A stretch of DNA of 20,644 nt from a virus. Below are positions 13,814 to 20,644 of the stretch, one piece after another. The position numbers were made by a program, and so were the translations under genes. Numbering within the stretch: position 1 is the stretch's first letter; each line of letters starts with the position of its first letter. Below the pieces are notes generated by a model. It saw nothing but the letters and a program-made list of their open reading frames with translations. It had not been told where the DNA came from and did no database searches. The DNA lies in the IMG/VR virus record IMGVR_UViG_3300012685_000047, positions 1 through 20,644 of that record. The stretch is one strand, 5' to 3'.

Positions 13814-15363
13814 TGAGCTCGCAATTTCAACCACTGGAAATTCCGCCTGGCGTGGTCGCCAAGCCGACCAAGAAGATGCGCTCGAGCAATTGGGCGGAAG
13901 TCAATTGCGTGCGCTGGATCGAGCAGCAAATGGCCCCGATCGGCGGCCAGGCGCAATACAATTACGCCTTCGCCTCGCGCTGCAAACGCATTCATTCGTG
14001 GTACGACCTCAGTCAAGTGCTCCACATCGCCTATCTGTGCGAGGGCCACCTTTACGTCGACACCGGCGGCACGCTCACCGACATTTCGCCGACCCCGCCG
14101 ATTGTCATGCCGGCCCCGCCGGCGACCGGCGGCTTTGGCGACGGTGATTTTAGCGCCGACACTTTCGGCACGCCGCGCACCATCTCGACCATCCAGGCGC
14201 TCGACAAAACCCCTGACGCTTTCAGCCTCGCGAATTTCGGCGCGATTCTCTACGCGATGACCTCGCCCGACGGGCGTTTGCTGATGTGGGATCCGGCCGT
14301 CGGCGGCCACGCCGTGGTGCAGCCGGCGGCCTCGGGGCGCGGGCCCGTTCCGACCGGCCGCTTGTTCGTCGTCACGCAAGAGCGCTTCCTCATCATCTTC
14401 GGCTCGACGTCGGACGGCACGGCCGGCGGCGGTGGGTTCCGGCGCTTCGCCTGGTGCGATCAGGAGAACCCCGGCGCATGGGACTATGCCAGCGTCACCA
14501 GCCAGGCGGGCTTTCTCGACATCGAACCGGCGGCGCCGATCATCGCCGCGCTGGCGACCCGCTCGGGCGTGCTCTTCTGGACCGGGAAAAAGGCCTATGT
14601 CAGCCAATTCCTCGGCGCGCCGTATATCTACAATTACGTCGAGCTCGCCGAGGCGTGCACACCTTGGTCGCCGCAATCGGCCGTCAACACCGGCGGCCTG
14701 GCGCTGTGGTTTTCGCAGCAAGGCGTGTTTTCATTCGACGGCACGTCGGTCATGCCGGTTGCCTGCAACGTCCGGCCGTGGATCGATGACGACGTCGATC
14801 TTCTCAACGTGCGCTATCAGGCCTGCGCGGTGCATGTCGCCAATTTCAGCGAGTTTTGGTGGTTTTTCCCGCAAGACGGTCAGCCCGGAAACACCCGCGC
14901 CGTCATCTACTGTTACAAAGAGGGTTGGTGGGGCCAGGCGCGCATGGCCCGCTCGGCCGGGATTACGGCGAGCTATTCCTCGCACACCATCATGGCCGAC
15001 GGCCTGGTCGCTTTCGAGCACGAGGCCGGCAATGTCTATCCGGCCGCCGTCGAGTTGCCGTGGGCCGAGACGTTCGACTTGAACCTCAATTCGGGCGCGA
15101 AGCTTACGACGATCAAGCAGCTTTTGCCCGACGTCGAGGGCGATATAACAAATTTGTTATATTCGATCTTCTACCGCAATTCGCGCTCGACCGGCACGCC
15201 CGAGCTCCAAACCACGCCCAAGCCGGTCCGCTCTGACGGCTACGTCGACTTGCGCACCACCGGCCGCGACATCCGCCTGCGGATCGCGCTCGCCGGCCCG
15301 CAAGTCCTGCCGGTCACCGTCGGCCAGCATCTTGTCGACAGCGTCGCGCGAGGAGATCGGTAA
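13813..15363 (+). CDS. Putative tail nozzle / stabilisation protein (P22 gp10-like), 516 residues
   Basis: GTG at 13813 overlaps the collar-fibre TAG stop. The protein is built of many short beta-rich units, for example RLFVVTQERFLIIFGS, SGVLFWTGKKAYVSQFLGAP, TGGLALWFSQQGVFSFDGTS, NFSEFWWFFPQDG and AVIYCYKEGWWGQAR. Regularly spaced Trp and Gly residues fit a propeller-like fold. This matches podovirus nozzle proteins that plug the adaptor and close the tail. Position after the adaptor and fibres supports the role. I recognise the type rather than a precise family. A 20-base perfect AT-rich palindrome lies inside the gene near its 3' end. Confidence 0.65.
   Translation: MSSQFQPLEIPPGVVAKPTKKMRSSNWAEVNCVRWIEQQMAPIGGQAQYNYAFASRCKRIHSWYDLSQVLHIAYLCEGHLYVDTGGTLTDISPTPPIVMPAPPATGGFGDGDFSADTFGTPRTISTIQALDKTPDAFSLANFGAILYAMTSPDGRLLMWDPAVGGHAVVQPAASGRGPVPTGRLFVVTQERFLIIFGSTSDGTAGGGGFRRFAWCDQENPGAWDYASVTSQAGFLDIEPAAPIIAALATRSGVLFWTGKKAYVSQFLGAPYIYNYVELAEACTPWSPQSAVNTGGLALWFSQQGVFSFDGTSVMPVACNVRPWIDDDVDLLNVRYQACAVHVANFSEFWWFFPQDGQPGNTRAVIYCYKEGWWGQARMARSAGITASYSSHTIMADGLVAFEHEAGNVYPAAVELPWAETFDLNLNSGAKLTTIKQLLPDVEGDITNLLYSIFYRNSRSTGTPELQTTPKPVRSDGYVDLRTTGRDIRLRIALAGPQVLPVTVGQHLVDSVARGDR
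15143..15162. promoter_or_regulatory. Perfect 20-bp AT-rich palindrome inside the nozzle gene
   Basis: ATATAACAAATTTGTTATAT is its own reverse complement, with 18 of 20 bases A or T, inside a GC-rich gene. It is read as ITNLLY within a normal frame but uses ATA, ACA, TTG and TTA, which this operon otherwise avoids. It could be an operator, a binding site for a nucleoid protein or integrase, or a hairpin. No clear promoter hexamer pair surrounds it. Confidence 0.5.
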
Positions 15364-15506
15364 TGGCTGGAATACCGATGTGGATTGCTGCGGTTGGCGG
15401 ACCGCCCGCCGCCGCCATCACCGCGACCGAAGTTTGGATCGCTTCCTATGGCGGACCGCCGCCCGCCGGCGCGAATCCGGTCTGGATTTCGAGCGTAGGA
15501 GGCTAA
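15363..15506 (+). CDS. 47-residue microprotein with three WI-GG repeats
   Basis: The ATG shares its A with the nozzle TAA stop, and the gene ends at TAA 15504-15506. The sequence runs MAGIPMWIAAVGGPPAAAI, then TATEVWIASYGGPPPAGANP, then VWISSVGG. That gives three copies of WI(A/S)(A/S)xGG, the first two followed by PP. The frame fills the whole space between two structural genes, and its codon use is like the neighbours. The last codons contain the AGGAGG ribosome site for the next gene. Role unknown; a small tail component is plausible from its position. Confidence 0.65.
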   Translation: MAGIPMWIAAVGGPPAAAITATEVWIASYGGPPPAGANPVWISSVGG

Positions 15507-15785
15507 ATGGCCAATCAGCCGACCCCACGCACCCTTCAACCGCCGCCCGATCTTCCGAGCATGCCCGACGTTTCGGACAAGCTATCTGGCTATCTGCGCA
15601 ATTTCGCTCTGTGGTGTCGGCACGGCTTCGCCGACAAGATCAGCGCCTCTACGGCGCAGCCCGGAATCATGCTGCAGGCCTTTGACGCGCCGGCCGGCAC
15701 AATCCCGAAAGTGTTCATGGTCCGCGTCGACTCGGCCGGCGCGGTCAGCGCGACGCCGATCGGCCTTGGCGGCGGCAAGCCATGA
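15507..15785 (+). CDS. Hypothetical phage structural-region protein, 92 residues
   Basis: The ATG directly follows the microprotein stop, with AGGAGG eight bases upstream. The N-terminal 20 residues are Pro-rich (NQPTPRTLQPPPDLPSMPDV). A likely helix follows (SDKLSGYLRNFALWCRHGFA), then a beta-like segment (GIMLQAFDAPAGTIPKVFMV) and a Gly-rich end. No family is recognised. The one-helix, one-sheet pattern and the location suggest a small virion component. It overlaps the next gene as ATGA. Confidence 0.65.
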   Translation: MANQPTPRTLQPPPDLPSMPDVSDKLSGYLRNFALWCRHGFADKISASTAQPGIMLQAFDAPAGTIPKVFMVRVDSAGAVSATPIGLGGGKP

Positions 15786-16174
15786 ACGCGCCCGCGTCCG
15801 TTCCTCTCGAGCAAGCCGTCGCCTATCGGATGAAGCTCGCCAAAGCGCTCGAGCGCGCCGGCGGCTTGTACGAGCTCGGCGACCTCCTCGAGCGCATCGC
15901 CGACGGCCGCATGCAAGCTCATGTTTCACGTGAAACTCTCGCCGTAACTGAAATCAGCGTCTACCCTCGGCGGCGCGTCCTCACTATCATCATCCTCGTT
16001 GGCGACTTGGACGATGGCGAGAATTTGCACCGGCAGGTTTTCGACTTCGCGCGAAAAATGGAGTGCGACGCGGTCGTCGCGCAAGGACGTGTCGGGTGGG
16101 CGCACCTGGCGAAATCCCATGGCTGGAAAACCGTGTCGACAAACATGGTGTTCCGGAAAGAGGTTTCCCCATGA
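15782..16174 (+). CDS. Phage protein, possibly GNAT-like fold, 130 residues; contains a parS core
   Basis: ATG at 15782 overlaps the previous stop as ATGA. An N-terminal helical part (EQAVAYRMKLAKALERAGGL, then YELGDLLERIADGR) precedes beta segments (ETLAVTEISVYPRRRVLTII). The C-terminal half has LVGDLDDGENLHRQVFDFAR and CDAVVAQGRVGWAHLAKSHG, ending in WKTVSTNMVFRKEV. The closing pattern of helix, GRxGWxxLxxxHGWK and a last strand recalls acetyltransferase-fold phage proteins, but no acetyl-CoA loop is evident, so catalytic activity is doubtful. Codons 48-52 (VSRET) form a perfect parS core. It overlaps the next gene as ATGA. Confidence 0.6.
   Translation: MNAPASVPLEQAVAYRMKLAKALERAGGLYELGDLLERIADGRMQAHVSRETLAVTEISVYPRRRVLTIIILVGDLDDGENLHRQVFDFARKMECDAVVAQGRVGWAHLAKSHGWKTVSTNMVFRKEVSP
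15923..15936. other. parS: parS-like centromere site (ParB-binding palindrome)
   Basis: GTTTCACGTGAAAC is a perfect 14-base palindrome and the core of the bacterial chromosomal parS consensus TGTTTCACGTGAAACA. With flanks it reads TGTTTCACGTGAAACT, 15 of 16 matches. It encodes VSRET in the 15782-16174 gene using TCA and CGT, codons the neighbouring genes rarely use. One 14-base match is expected less than once in 10,000 windows of this size under equal base frequencies. The sequence match is certain; ParB binding is inferred. Confidence 0.75.
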
Positions 16175-17583
16175 GCGGCGGCGGCACAACTCAGACCACC
16201 CAAAGCCAAAACACGACGCAGCTGCCGCCATGGGTCAACGACGCGGCACAACAGAACTACGCCTTTGCGCAAAACGTCGCCCAACAGCCGTTGCAGCAAT
16301 ATCAGGGGCAAATGGTCGCCGATCCTGGCGCCCAAATGCAGCAAGCTTGGAACACGGCGGCCACTGGCGGCAACGCCGGCCAGGATCAATATAACGCCGC
16401 GCAGGCGGGCTACCTCGGGGTCATGGGGCAGACGCCGCAGAACGTGACGGCGGGCCAGTTGAGCTCGACCAATCTGCAGCCCTACATGAACCCGTACACG
16501 CAAAACGTCATCGATAAGACGCTGCCGGTGATGCAACAAAATCTCGCCCTGTCGCAAAACCAGCAAGGCAACCAGGCCAACGCCGCCAACGCGTTCGGCG
16601 GCTCGAGGCAGGCGGTTCAACAGGGCGTCACGCAAGCGCAAGGCGCCCAAGGCATGGCGCAGATGGCGGCGCAGTTGAACCAGGCCAATTACGGCCAGGC
16701 GCAGACCGCCGCGCAAAGCGACATCGGGACGAACCTACAAGCGCAGCTGGCCAATCAATCGGCGCAGCAAAACCAGGCCGGCCTCAATCTGCAGGGCGCG
16801 GCCGGCCTGACCTCGCTCGGCAATGCGGCGCAGCAAGCGCAATTGCAGAACTTCGGCGAGCAAGTCACCGCCGGATCGCTCGAACAGCAGCAAGCGCAAA
16901 ACCAGATCAACGCGCAGATGCAGAAGTTCCAACAGGCTTGGGCTTACCCCGGCCAGCAATTGGGCGTTGTACAATCGGCGCTCGGAATGACGCCCTATGG
17001 GCAGTCGCAGCAAGGCCAGTCGACCACGCAGACGCAGACCTCGCCCGATTATGCGATGAGCGCGCTCGGCGGCATGCAGATGCTCGGCTCGCTATTCTCG
17101 CCGGCCGGCGCTCTCGGCGCTGTAAATCCATTCGGCTCCGATCGGCGCTTGAAAACCGACATCACCAAAGTTGGCGTGCACAAGCCGACCAAGCTGCCGA
17201 TTTACGCCTATCGCTACAAGGGCGACCCGAAGAGCTATCCCAAGGCGGTCGGGCCGATGGCCGAGGACGTCGCCAAGGTTGCGCCTGGCGCGATCGCGAC
17301 GATCCCCGGCTCGGGCGGCAAGATGGCGGTCCATCCGGCGGTGATGAGCGCGATCGGCATGTCGCCAGTTATGACGCCCGGCGGGGGCATGACGCCGGGC
17401 AGCGGCCGGCCTCGAGGCGTGAGCTTGCCGACCCCGAATCTCGGCGCGCTCGCCAGCGGCCCGCTCTCGTCGCCGGTCCCGATGAACGGAATCGGCGCGC
17501 TCGGCGCCAATATGGGCGTCGCCCGTGGGCCTTCGGCGCGTCGCCCGCGCATGCCGCAAATCCGAGGGGCGCTCGGTGGCTGA
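16171..17583 (+). CDS. Gln/Ala-rich virion protein with S74-type chaperone domain, 470 residues
   Basis: ATG at 16171 overlaps the previous stop as ATGA; the longer frame to 16063 is rejected. Residues about 5-310 are Gln/Ala/Asn-rich and largely helical (AQMQQAWNTAATGGN; NLALSQNQQGNQANAANAFG). The segment GSDRRLKTDITKVG, starting near 322, is followed by PIYAYRYKGDPKSYPKAVGP and MAEDVAKVAPGAI. It matches the intramolecular chaperone (peptidase S74) domain of phage fibres and spikes, with Ser323 and Lys328 as the expected dyad. Some 100 Gly/Pro-rich residues follow, which is unusual because S74 domains are normally C-terminal. Likely a tail or ejection component. Confidence 0.75.
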   Translation: MSGGGTTQTTQSQNTTQLPPWVNDAAQQNYAFAQNVAQQPLQQYQGQMVADPGAQMQQAWNTAATGGNAGQDQYNAAQAGYLGVMGQTPQNVTAGQLSSTNLQPYMNPYTQNVIDKTLPVMQQNLALSQNQQGNQANAANAFGGSRQAVQQGVTQAQGAQGMAQMAAQLNQANYGQAQTAAQSDIGTNLQAQLANQSAQQNQAGLNLQGAAGLTSLGNAAQQAQLQNFGEQVTAGSLEQQQAQNQINAQMQKFQQAWAYPGQQLGVVQSALGMTPYGQSQQGQSTTQTQTSPDYAMSALGGMQMLGSLFSPAGALGAVNPFGSDRRLKTDITKVGVHKPTKLPIYAYRYKGDPKSYPKAVGPMAEDVAKVAPGAIATIPGSGGKMAVHPAVMSAIGMSPVMTPGGGMTPGSGRPRGVSLPTPNLGALASGPLSSPVPMNGIGALGANMGVARGPSARRPRMPQIRGALGG

Positions 17584-18904
17584 CGACGTCCTCGCCTATC
17601 TAACGAGCCTAAGCGACCATCCGAACCGGCCGGGCGACGTCTCGAATATAAACCCGGCTTTTGCCGGGCCGCTGGCCGCCGCGCTACGCCAGGCGCGCGC
17701 CGCCGGCCTGCCAGTCGGCGTCATGTCGGGTTATCGTAGCGACACGACCACGGGCTCGGCCTATGACGCCGGCGGCAACTCGTCGCACGGCTATGGCCTG
17801 GCGTCGGACATTTCCGGCCTCGACGGCCCGAACGGCAAAATTACCCAAGCATGGGCGCAAATCGCCCAAGCGAACGGGCTCCACAACCCGTACGGCATCG
17901 GCAACAAAGCCGAGTTCAATCATTGGCAATTGCCGCCGCAACCGCTCGAGCAAACGCCCGCGCTGTTGGCCTCGCTCAAGGACGCCCGCTCGAGCGGCGA
18001 CTTTCAAAACGTGTGGAACGCCTACAACGGCGCCAGCGCGCCGGCGAAGATCAATCCAGGCCTCACCGTCAACACGTCGCCGATGGCCGGCTCGCATGCC
18101 CGATACATTCAGGATTACGCAAAATCGATCGGGCTTGACCCGAACCTGGCGCTTGGCATCGCCAACGCCGAGGGCCTGAAAGCTTGGAGCGCGTCGAACC
18201 CCAACGCCGCCTCTTTGGTCGACGTTGAGAACGGCAAGCCGTTTTCGTTCGGCGACTTCCAGTTGAATGTTCACCCGGGCGCGATGGGGGCCAAGGCGAT
18301 CGCCGCTGGCGTCAATCCGAGCGACCCGACGCAATGGCAGGCGGCCGACAAATTCGCGCTCGATCAGATGAAGGCCGGCGGCGTCGGCCCGTGGAAGGGC
18401 GACCCGGTCGCGGCGGCCTATCTCAAGAGCGGCCAAGCCCCCGGTCCGATCGATCCTTCGATCATCGCGCGCGGCGGCGTCTCGCCGCCGATCCCCGGCG
18501 CTGCACCGGACGCATCGGCCCCGGCGGCCGCGCCTGGCGTCCTGCCAGGCTTCGCCGACAAGGCCTCGAGCGACAATTTCACGTCTGGCGCGAAGGCGCT
18601 CGACAAGGCGATGCACGGCGACCAAAGCCCCGGCCAAGAAGGCGGCCAGGCCGCCGCCTTCAACTTCCCGCAAGCGCGCAACGTCTCGCCGCTCCTGCCG
18701 ATGTCGAGTCAGATTTACGGCAACACGCTCAACAGCATGGCGACGCCGGCGCAATGGAGCTCGGCGACGCCCGGTCAAAGCCCTTACGCCGCCGCCGGCG
18801 GCGCGCCGGTCGGCCAGCAATTCGGGACGCAACTGAGCTCGATCGAGCAAATGCGGCAGATGATGGCGATGATGGGCAGTCCCTACGGAGGCGGCTATGG
18901 CTGA
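17576..18904 (+). CDS. Virion peptidoglycan hydrolase: M15 peptidase plus lysozyme-like domain, 442 residues
   Basis: GTG at 17576 overlaps the previous stop by eight bases and has GAGGGGC upstream. Domain one (about 20-120) is an M15-type zinc D-Ala or L-Ala peptidase. It has SGYRSDTTTG, then SSHGYGLASDIS with His71 and Asp78, and EFNHWQL with His116 as the third ligand. Domain two (about 172-285) is lysozyme or transglycosylase-like: ARYIQDYAKSIGLDPNLALG, then IANAEGL with the likely catalytic Glu199, FSFGDFQLNVHPG, and PTQWQAADKFALDQMKAGGV with GPWKG. The remainder is Pro/Ala/Gly-rich. Having both peptide-cutting and glycan-cutting domains in the structural block points to a tail or ejection enzyme that opens the wall at entry, distinct from the GH19 endolysin. 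Confidence 0.82.
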   Translation: MADDVLAYLTSLSDHPNRPGDVSNINPAFAGPLAAALRQARAAGLPVGVMSGYRSDTTTGSAYDAGGNSSHGYGLASDISGLDGPNGKITQAWAQIAQANGLHNPYGIGNKAEFNHWQLPPQPLEQTPALLASLKDARSSGDFQNVWNAYNGASAPAKINPGLTVNTSPMAGSHARYIQDYAKSIGLDPNLALGIANAEGLKAWSASNPNAASLVDVENGKPFSFGDFQLNVHPGAMGAKAIAAGVNPSDPTQWQAADKFALDQMKAGGVGPWKGDPVAAAYLKSGQAPGPIDPSIIARGGVSPPIPGAAPDASAPAAAPGVLPGFADKASSDNFTSGAKALDKAMHGDQSPGQEGGQAAAFNFPQARNVSPLLPMSSQIYGNTLNSMATPAQWSSATPGQSPYAAAGGAPVGQQFGTQLSSIEQMRQMMAMMGSPYGGGYG

Positions 18905-19553
18905 TACGCCAACTTTTCAGTCGAACCCCTATGCGAGTTTCGACCCGTCGCAATATACGAACCCCTATTCGAATTTCTTCGGCAAGGCGCTTCCTTGGCC
19001 GTCGAGCTATGCCGGCACGCCGACCAACGCGCTCGGCCAGCCGATCCAGCCGCCGCCGGGCATGACGCTCAACTCGACGCCGCAACAGCCGCAAGCGGCG
19101 GCCGCGCCACCGCAACAGCAGATGGGTTGGAACCCTGGCTACCTTATCGACAGCCGCACCGGCCTGCCGAGCCAGAACGGCAGCGGCGACCGAGTTGGCC
19201 AGGGTATGTTTTCTTTTGATCCCCAAACCGTGGCGCATCTGGCCCCAACCGTCGGCAACAAGGCGATGTTTGGCGCCGCCGTTGGCGGCGGACAGCCGGG
19301 CGCCACAGCCGCGCCCGCGCAAGCGGCCGCGCCGAACAACTGGCAAAGCACGCTTTCGATGCTCGCCAACCCGGGCCATGTGACCACGCCGGGCGCCACC
19401 GTGCCGCAGGCTCAGAGCTCGACTGGAGTGCAGCCTGGCGTGCTGCAAAACTTCCTCGCCAATTGGAAGCCGCAGCAAAGCGGGGCGGGCTCGGGCTTCA
19501 CGCAGAATTTCAACTCGATCTTGCGCGGCCTGCAGGCGCAGAAGGGGAGTTGA
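18897..19553 (+). CDS. Pro/Gln/Ala-rich putative virion protein, 218 residues
   Basis: ATG at 18897 overlaps the previous stop by eight bases (ATGGCTGA) and has GGAGG about six bases upstream. It begins MADTPTFQSNPYASFDPSQY, with two NPYxxF units. Low-complexity Pro/Gln/Ala/Gly segments follow (QQPQAAAAPPQQQMGW), then MFSFDPQTVAHLAPTVGNKA. The end is a short helix (FTQNFNSILRGLQAQKGS). No family is recognised. Position between the hydrolase and another low-complexity gene suggests an internal or ejected virion protein; this is inference. Confidence 0.6.
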   Translation: MADTPTFQSNPYASFDPSQYTNPYSNFFGKALPWPSSYAGTPTNALGQPIQPPPGMTLNSTPQQPQAAAAPPQQQMGWNPGYLIDSRTGLPSQNGSGDRVGQGMFSFDPQTVAHLAPTVGNKAMFGAAVGGGQPGATAAPAQAAAPNNWQSTLSMLANPGHVTTPGATVPQAQSSTGVQPGVLQNFLANWKPQQSGAGSGFTQNFNSILRGLQAQKGS

Positions 19554-19557
19554 ACCC

Positions 19558-20644
19558 GTGGCTGGCAGCATTCTCGATCTGATTCAATCGGCCATGGGCC
19601 ATCCTGATCCTGCGATGGCGATCCAAGCCCGGTTGGGCCAGGCCCCCGGCATGCCCGGCGGGCCCGGCCCGCAACCTCTCGCCGGTCCCCCGCCCTCCGC
19701 AGGCGGACCGGCGGGGCCTGGCGGTCCCCCTGGCGCCTCGGGGGGGCCGCCTTCGCCAGGCGGCCCGGCCTCTCCCACCGGACCGCCTGGCGCTCCTCCT
19801 GGCGGCGCGCCGCCGCCGCCGACCCCTCAAGTCATGCAAACGCCGCCCGACCTTGGGCAGATGTTCGTGACGCTGATGCAGCGCCAGCAATCCAACGAGC
19901 AGTTCAATCGCGGCATGGGCATGCTGGCGGCCGGCTTCGCTCAACCGCGCGATCGCGGCATCATGGTTGACGCGATGCAGGGGCAGAGCGGCGACGCCGG
20001 CGGCCTCATGGGCAACCTCATGAAGCTGCAGCAATACAATATCGAACAACAGCAAATGGCCGCGTATCGGCAGAGCGTGCCCGGCATGCTGGCGAAGGCG
20101 GGACTCGACGCGAGCTACGCGCCGCTCGTCATGGCCGACCCTTCGATCCTATCGAAGATTGTCGAGACACAGGCCGGCGTTGGCGGCAATCCGGCCTGGC
20201 AAGCCCAAATGCGCGCCGAGAAGGCCCTGACCAATCAAGGCCAGTCGATCCCGTGGACGCCTGGCGACCCGACGTCTTATGACGCCTACACCAAGGCCAA
20301 GACCGGCGAGGCCGTCACCACGGCGGACGCGAAGGCGAAAGACCTCTCGGCCGACCGGGCGAATTTCGCCCCGGCCAAGACCGCCTATGACGCGATGATC
20401 GCCGACAGCCAGGCGTTGCTCAACAAGCCCGGCCTCGACGACATTGTCGGCGGCTATCTCAACCAGCACAAAACCGACCAGACGCCGGGCCTGGCGACCA
20501 CCACGCAAGACGCGCTCGCGCTCTACAACAAGGTCATGGGCGCACAATACGCCTCGGGCGTGCAGGATTTCAAAGGCGCGGGCCGGATCAGCCAACAGGA
20601 GCTCAAGCAGGATTTGCCAAGCCAGAGCACGATGTCGAACCGCG
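19558..20644 (+). CDS. Putative internal virion protein, collagen-like N-terminus, 3' end outside the window
   Basis: From GTG at 19558, with a GGGGAG site about ten bases upstream, the frame is open for 362 codons to the window end without a stop. It starts MAGSILDLIQSAMGHPD. Residues about 28-95 are very rich in Gly and Pro (PGGPGPQPLAGPPPSAGG and similar), giving a flexible or collagen-like arm. Helical segments follow (QMFVTLMQRQQSNEQFNRGM; GGLMGNLMKLQQYNIEQQQM; FAPAKTAYDAMIADSQALLN). The visible end has GAGRISQQELKQDL. Long helical proteins in this position are often ejection proteins of podoviruses. No catalytic motif is seen. Confidence 0.65.
   Translation, partial: MAGSILDLIQSAMGHPDPAMAIQARLGQAPGMPGGPGPQPLAGPPPSAGGPAGPGGPPGASGGPPSPGGPASPTGPPGAPPGGAPPPPTPQVMQTPPDLGQMFVTLMQRQQSNEQFNRGMGMLAAGFAQPRDRGIMVDAMQGQSGDAGGLMGNLMKLQQYNIEQQQMAAYRQSVPGMLAKAGLDASYAPLVMADPSILSKIVETQAGVGGNPAWQAQMRAEKALTNQGQSIPWTPGDPTSYDAYTKAKTGEAVTTADAKAKDLSADRANFAPAKTAYDAMIADSQALLNKPGLDDIVGGYLNQHKTDQTPGLATTTQDALALYNKVMGAQYASGVQDFKGAGRISQQELKQDLPSQSTMSNR

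Noticed and set aside
17684-18850. Long leftward open frame of 388 codons
   Set aside because: It is antisense to the M15/lysozyme gene with clear catalytic motifs. The shadow is Arg-rich and has no recognisable domain.
19642-19830. Possible DNA repeat array or CRISPR-like region in GC-rich Gly/Pro codons
   Set aside because: There are no regular repeats with spacers. The pattern is explained by a coding Gly/Pro tract in the open frame from 19558.
1-20644. tRNA genes, integrase, repressor, insertion sequences
   Set aside because: No transposase-like or recombinase-like protein, inverted-repeat-bounded element or tRNA-like sequence was found by reading. Short matches were not convincing.

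Overview
The window is almost entirely the structural and packaging region of a tailed double-stranded DNA phage, or a prophage, of podovirus type. I see a P22-type portal, a large terminase, an SU10-type major capsid protein, a short-tail adaptor, a nozzle-like protein, tail fibres and a virion peptidoglycan hydrolase. I see no tape-measure, sheath or major tail-tube gene. The high GC content, the frequent GTG starts in start/stop overlaps and an exact alphaproteobacterial-type parS core suggest an alphaproteobacterial host, perhaps of the Hyphomicrobiales. The PEP-CTERM gene fits a host with an exosortase system. The taxonomy is inference.

Layout. Bases 1-165 hold a leftward enolase fragment whose N-terminal half is missing. 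Where it ends, small rightward phage-like genes begin (155-713), so there is a sharp junction near 160. A leftward pair follows: a PEP-CTERM surface protein (681-1265) and a proline-rich phage protein (1380-1778), with an intrinsic terminator between them. After a 209-base divergent intergenic region, every gene to the window end is rightward. The head and packaging block is portal, TerL, a DpdA-like 7-deazaguanine transglycosylase, a small helical protein, a putative scaffold and the major capsid protein (1988-8657). A lysis cassette follows: GH19-type endolysin, three-TM holin candidate and a DUF3309-type two-TM protein (9033-10179). Then come the adaptor, tail fibre, a small accessory protein, a tail-collar fibre and the nozzle-like protein (10176-15363). 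Next are a 47-residue Trp/Gly repeat microprotein, two small proteins, an S74-domain protein, an M15 peptidase plus lysozyme-like fusion, and two low-complexity putative internal virion proteins. The last of these runs off the window.

The genes are tightly packed. About fifteen junctions overlap as ATGA, GTGA, TAATG, TAGTG or an eight-base (A/G)TGGCTGA, so translational coupling is probably the main way expression is set. Few transcription signals can be seen.

The observations most worth following up are: the DpdA-like gene coupled to terminase, with no precursor-synthesis genes nearby; a perfect 14-bp parS core inside a phage gene; a perfect 20-bp AT-rich palindrome inside the nozzle gene; the PEP-CTERM cargo gene; the enolase/phage junction; the AT-rich modules of the tail fibre; and the two-enzyme virion hydrolase. 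No small terminase, integrase, repressor, replication gene, tRNA or CRISPR array was recognised.
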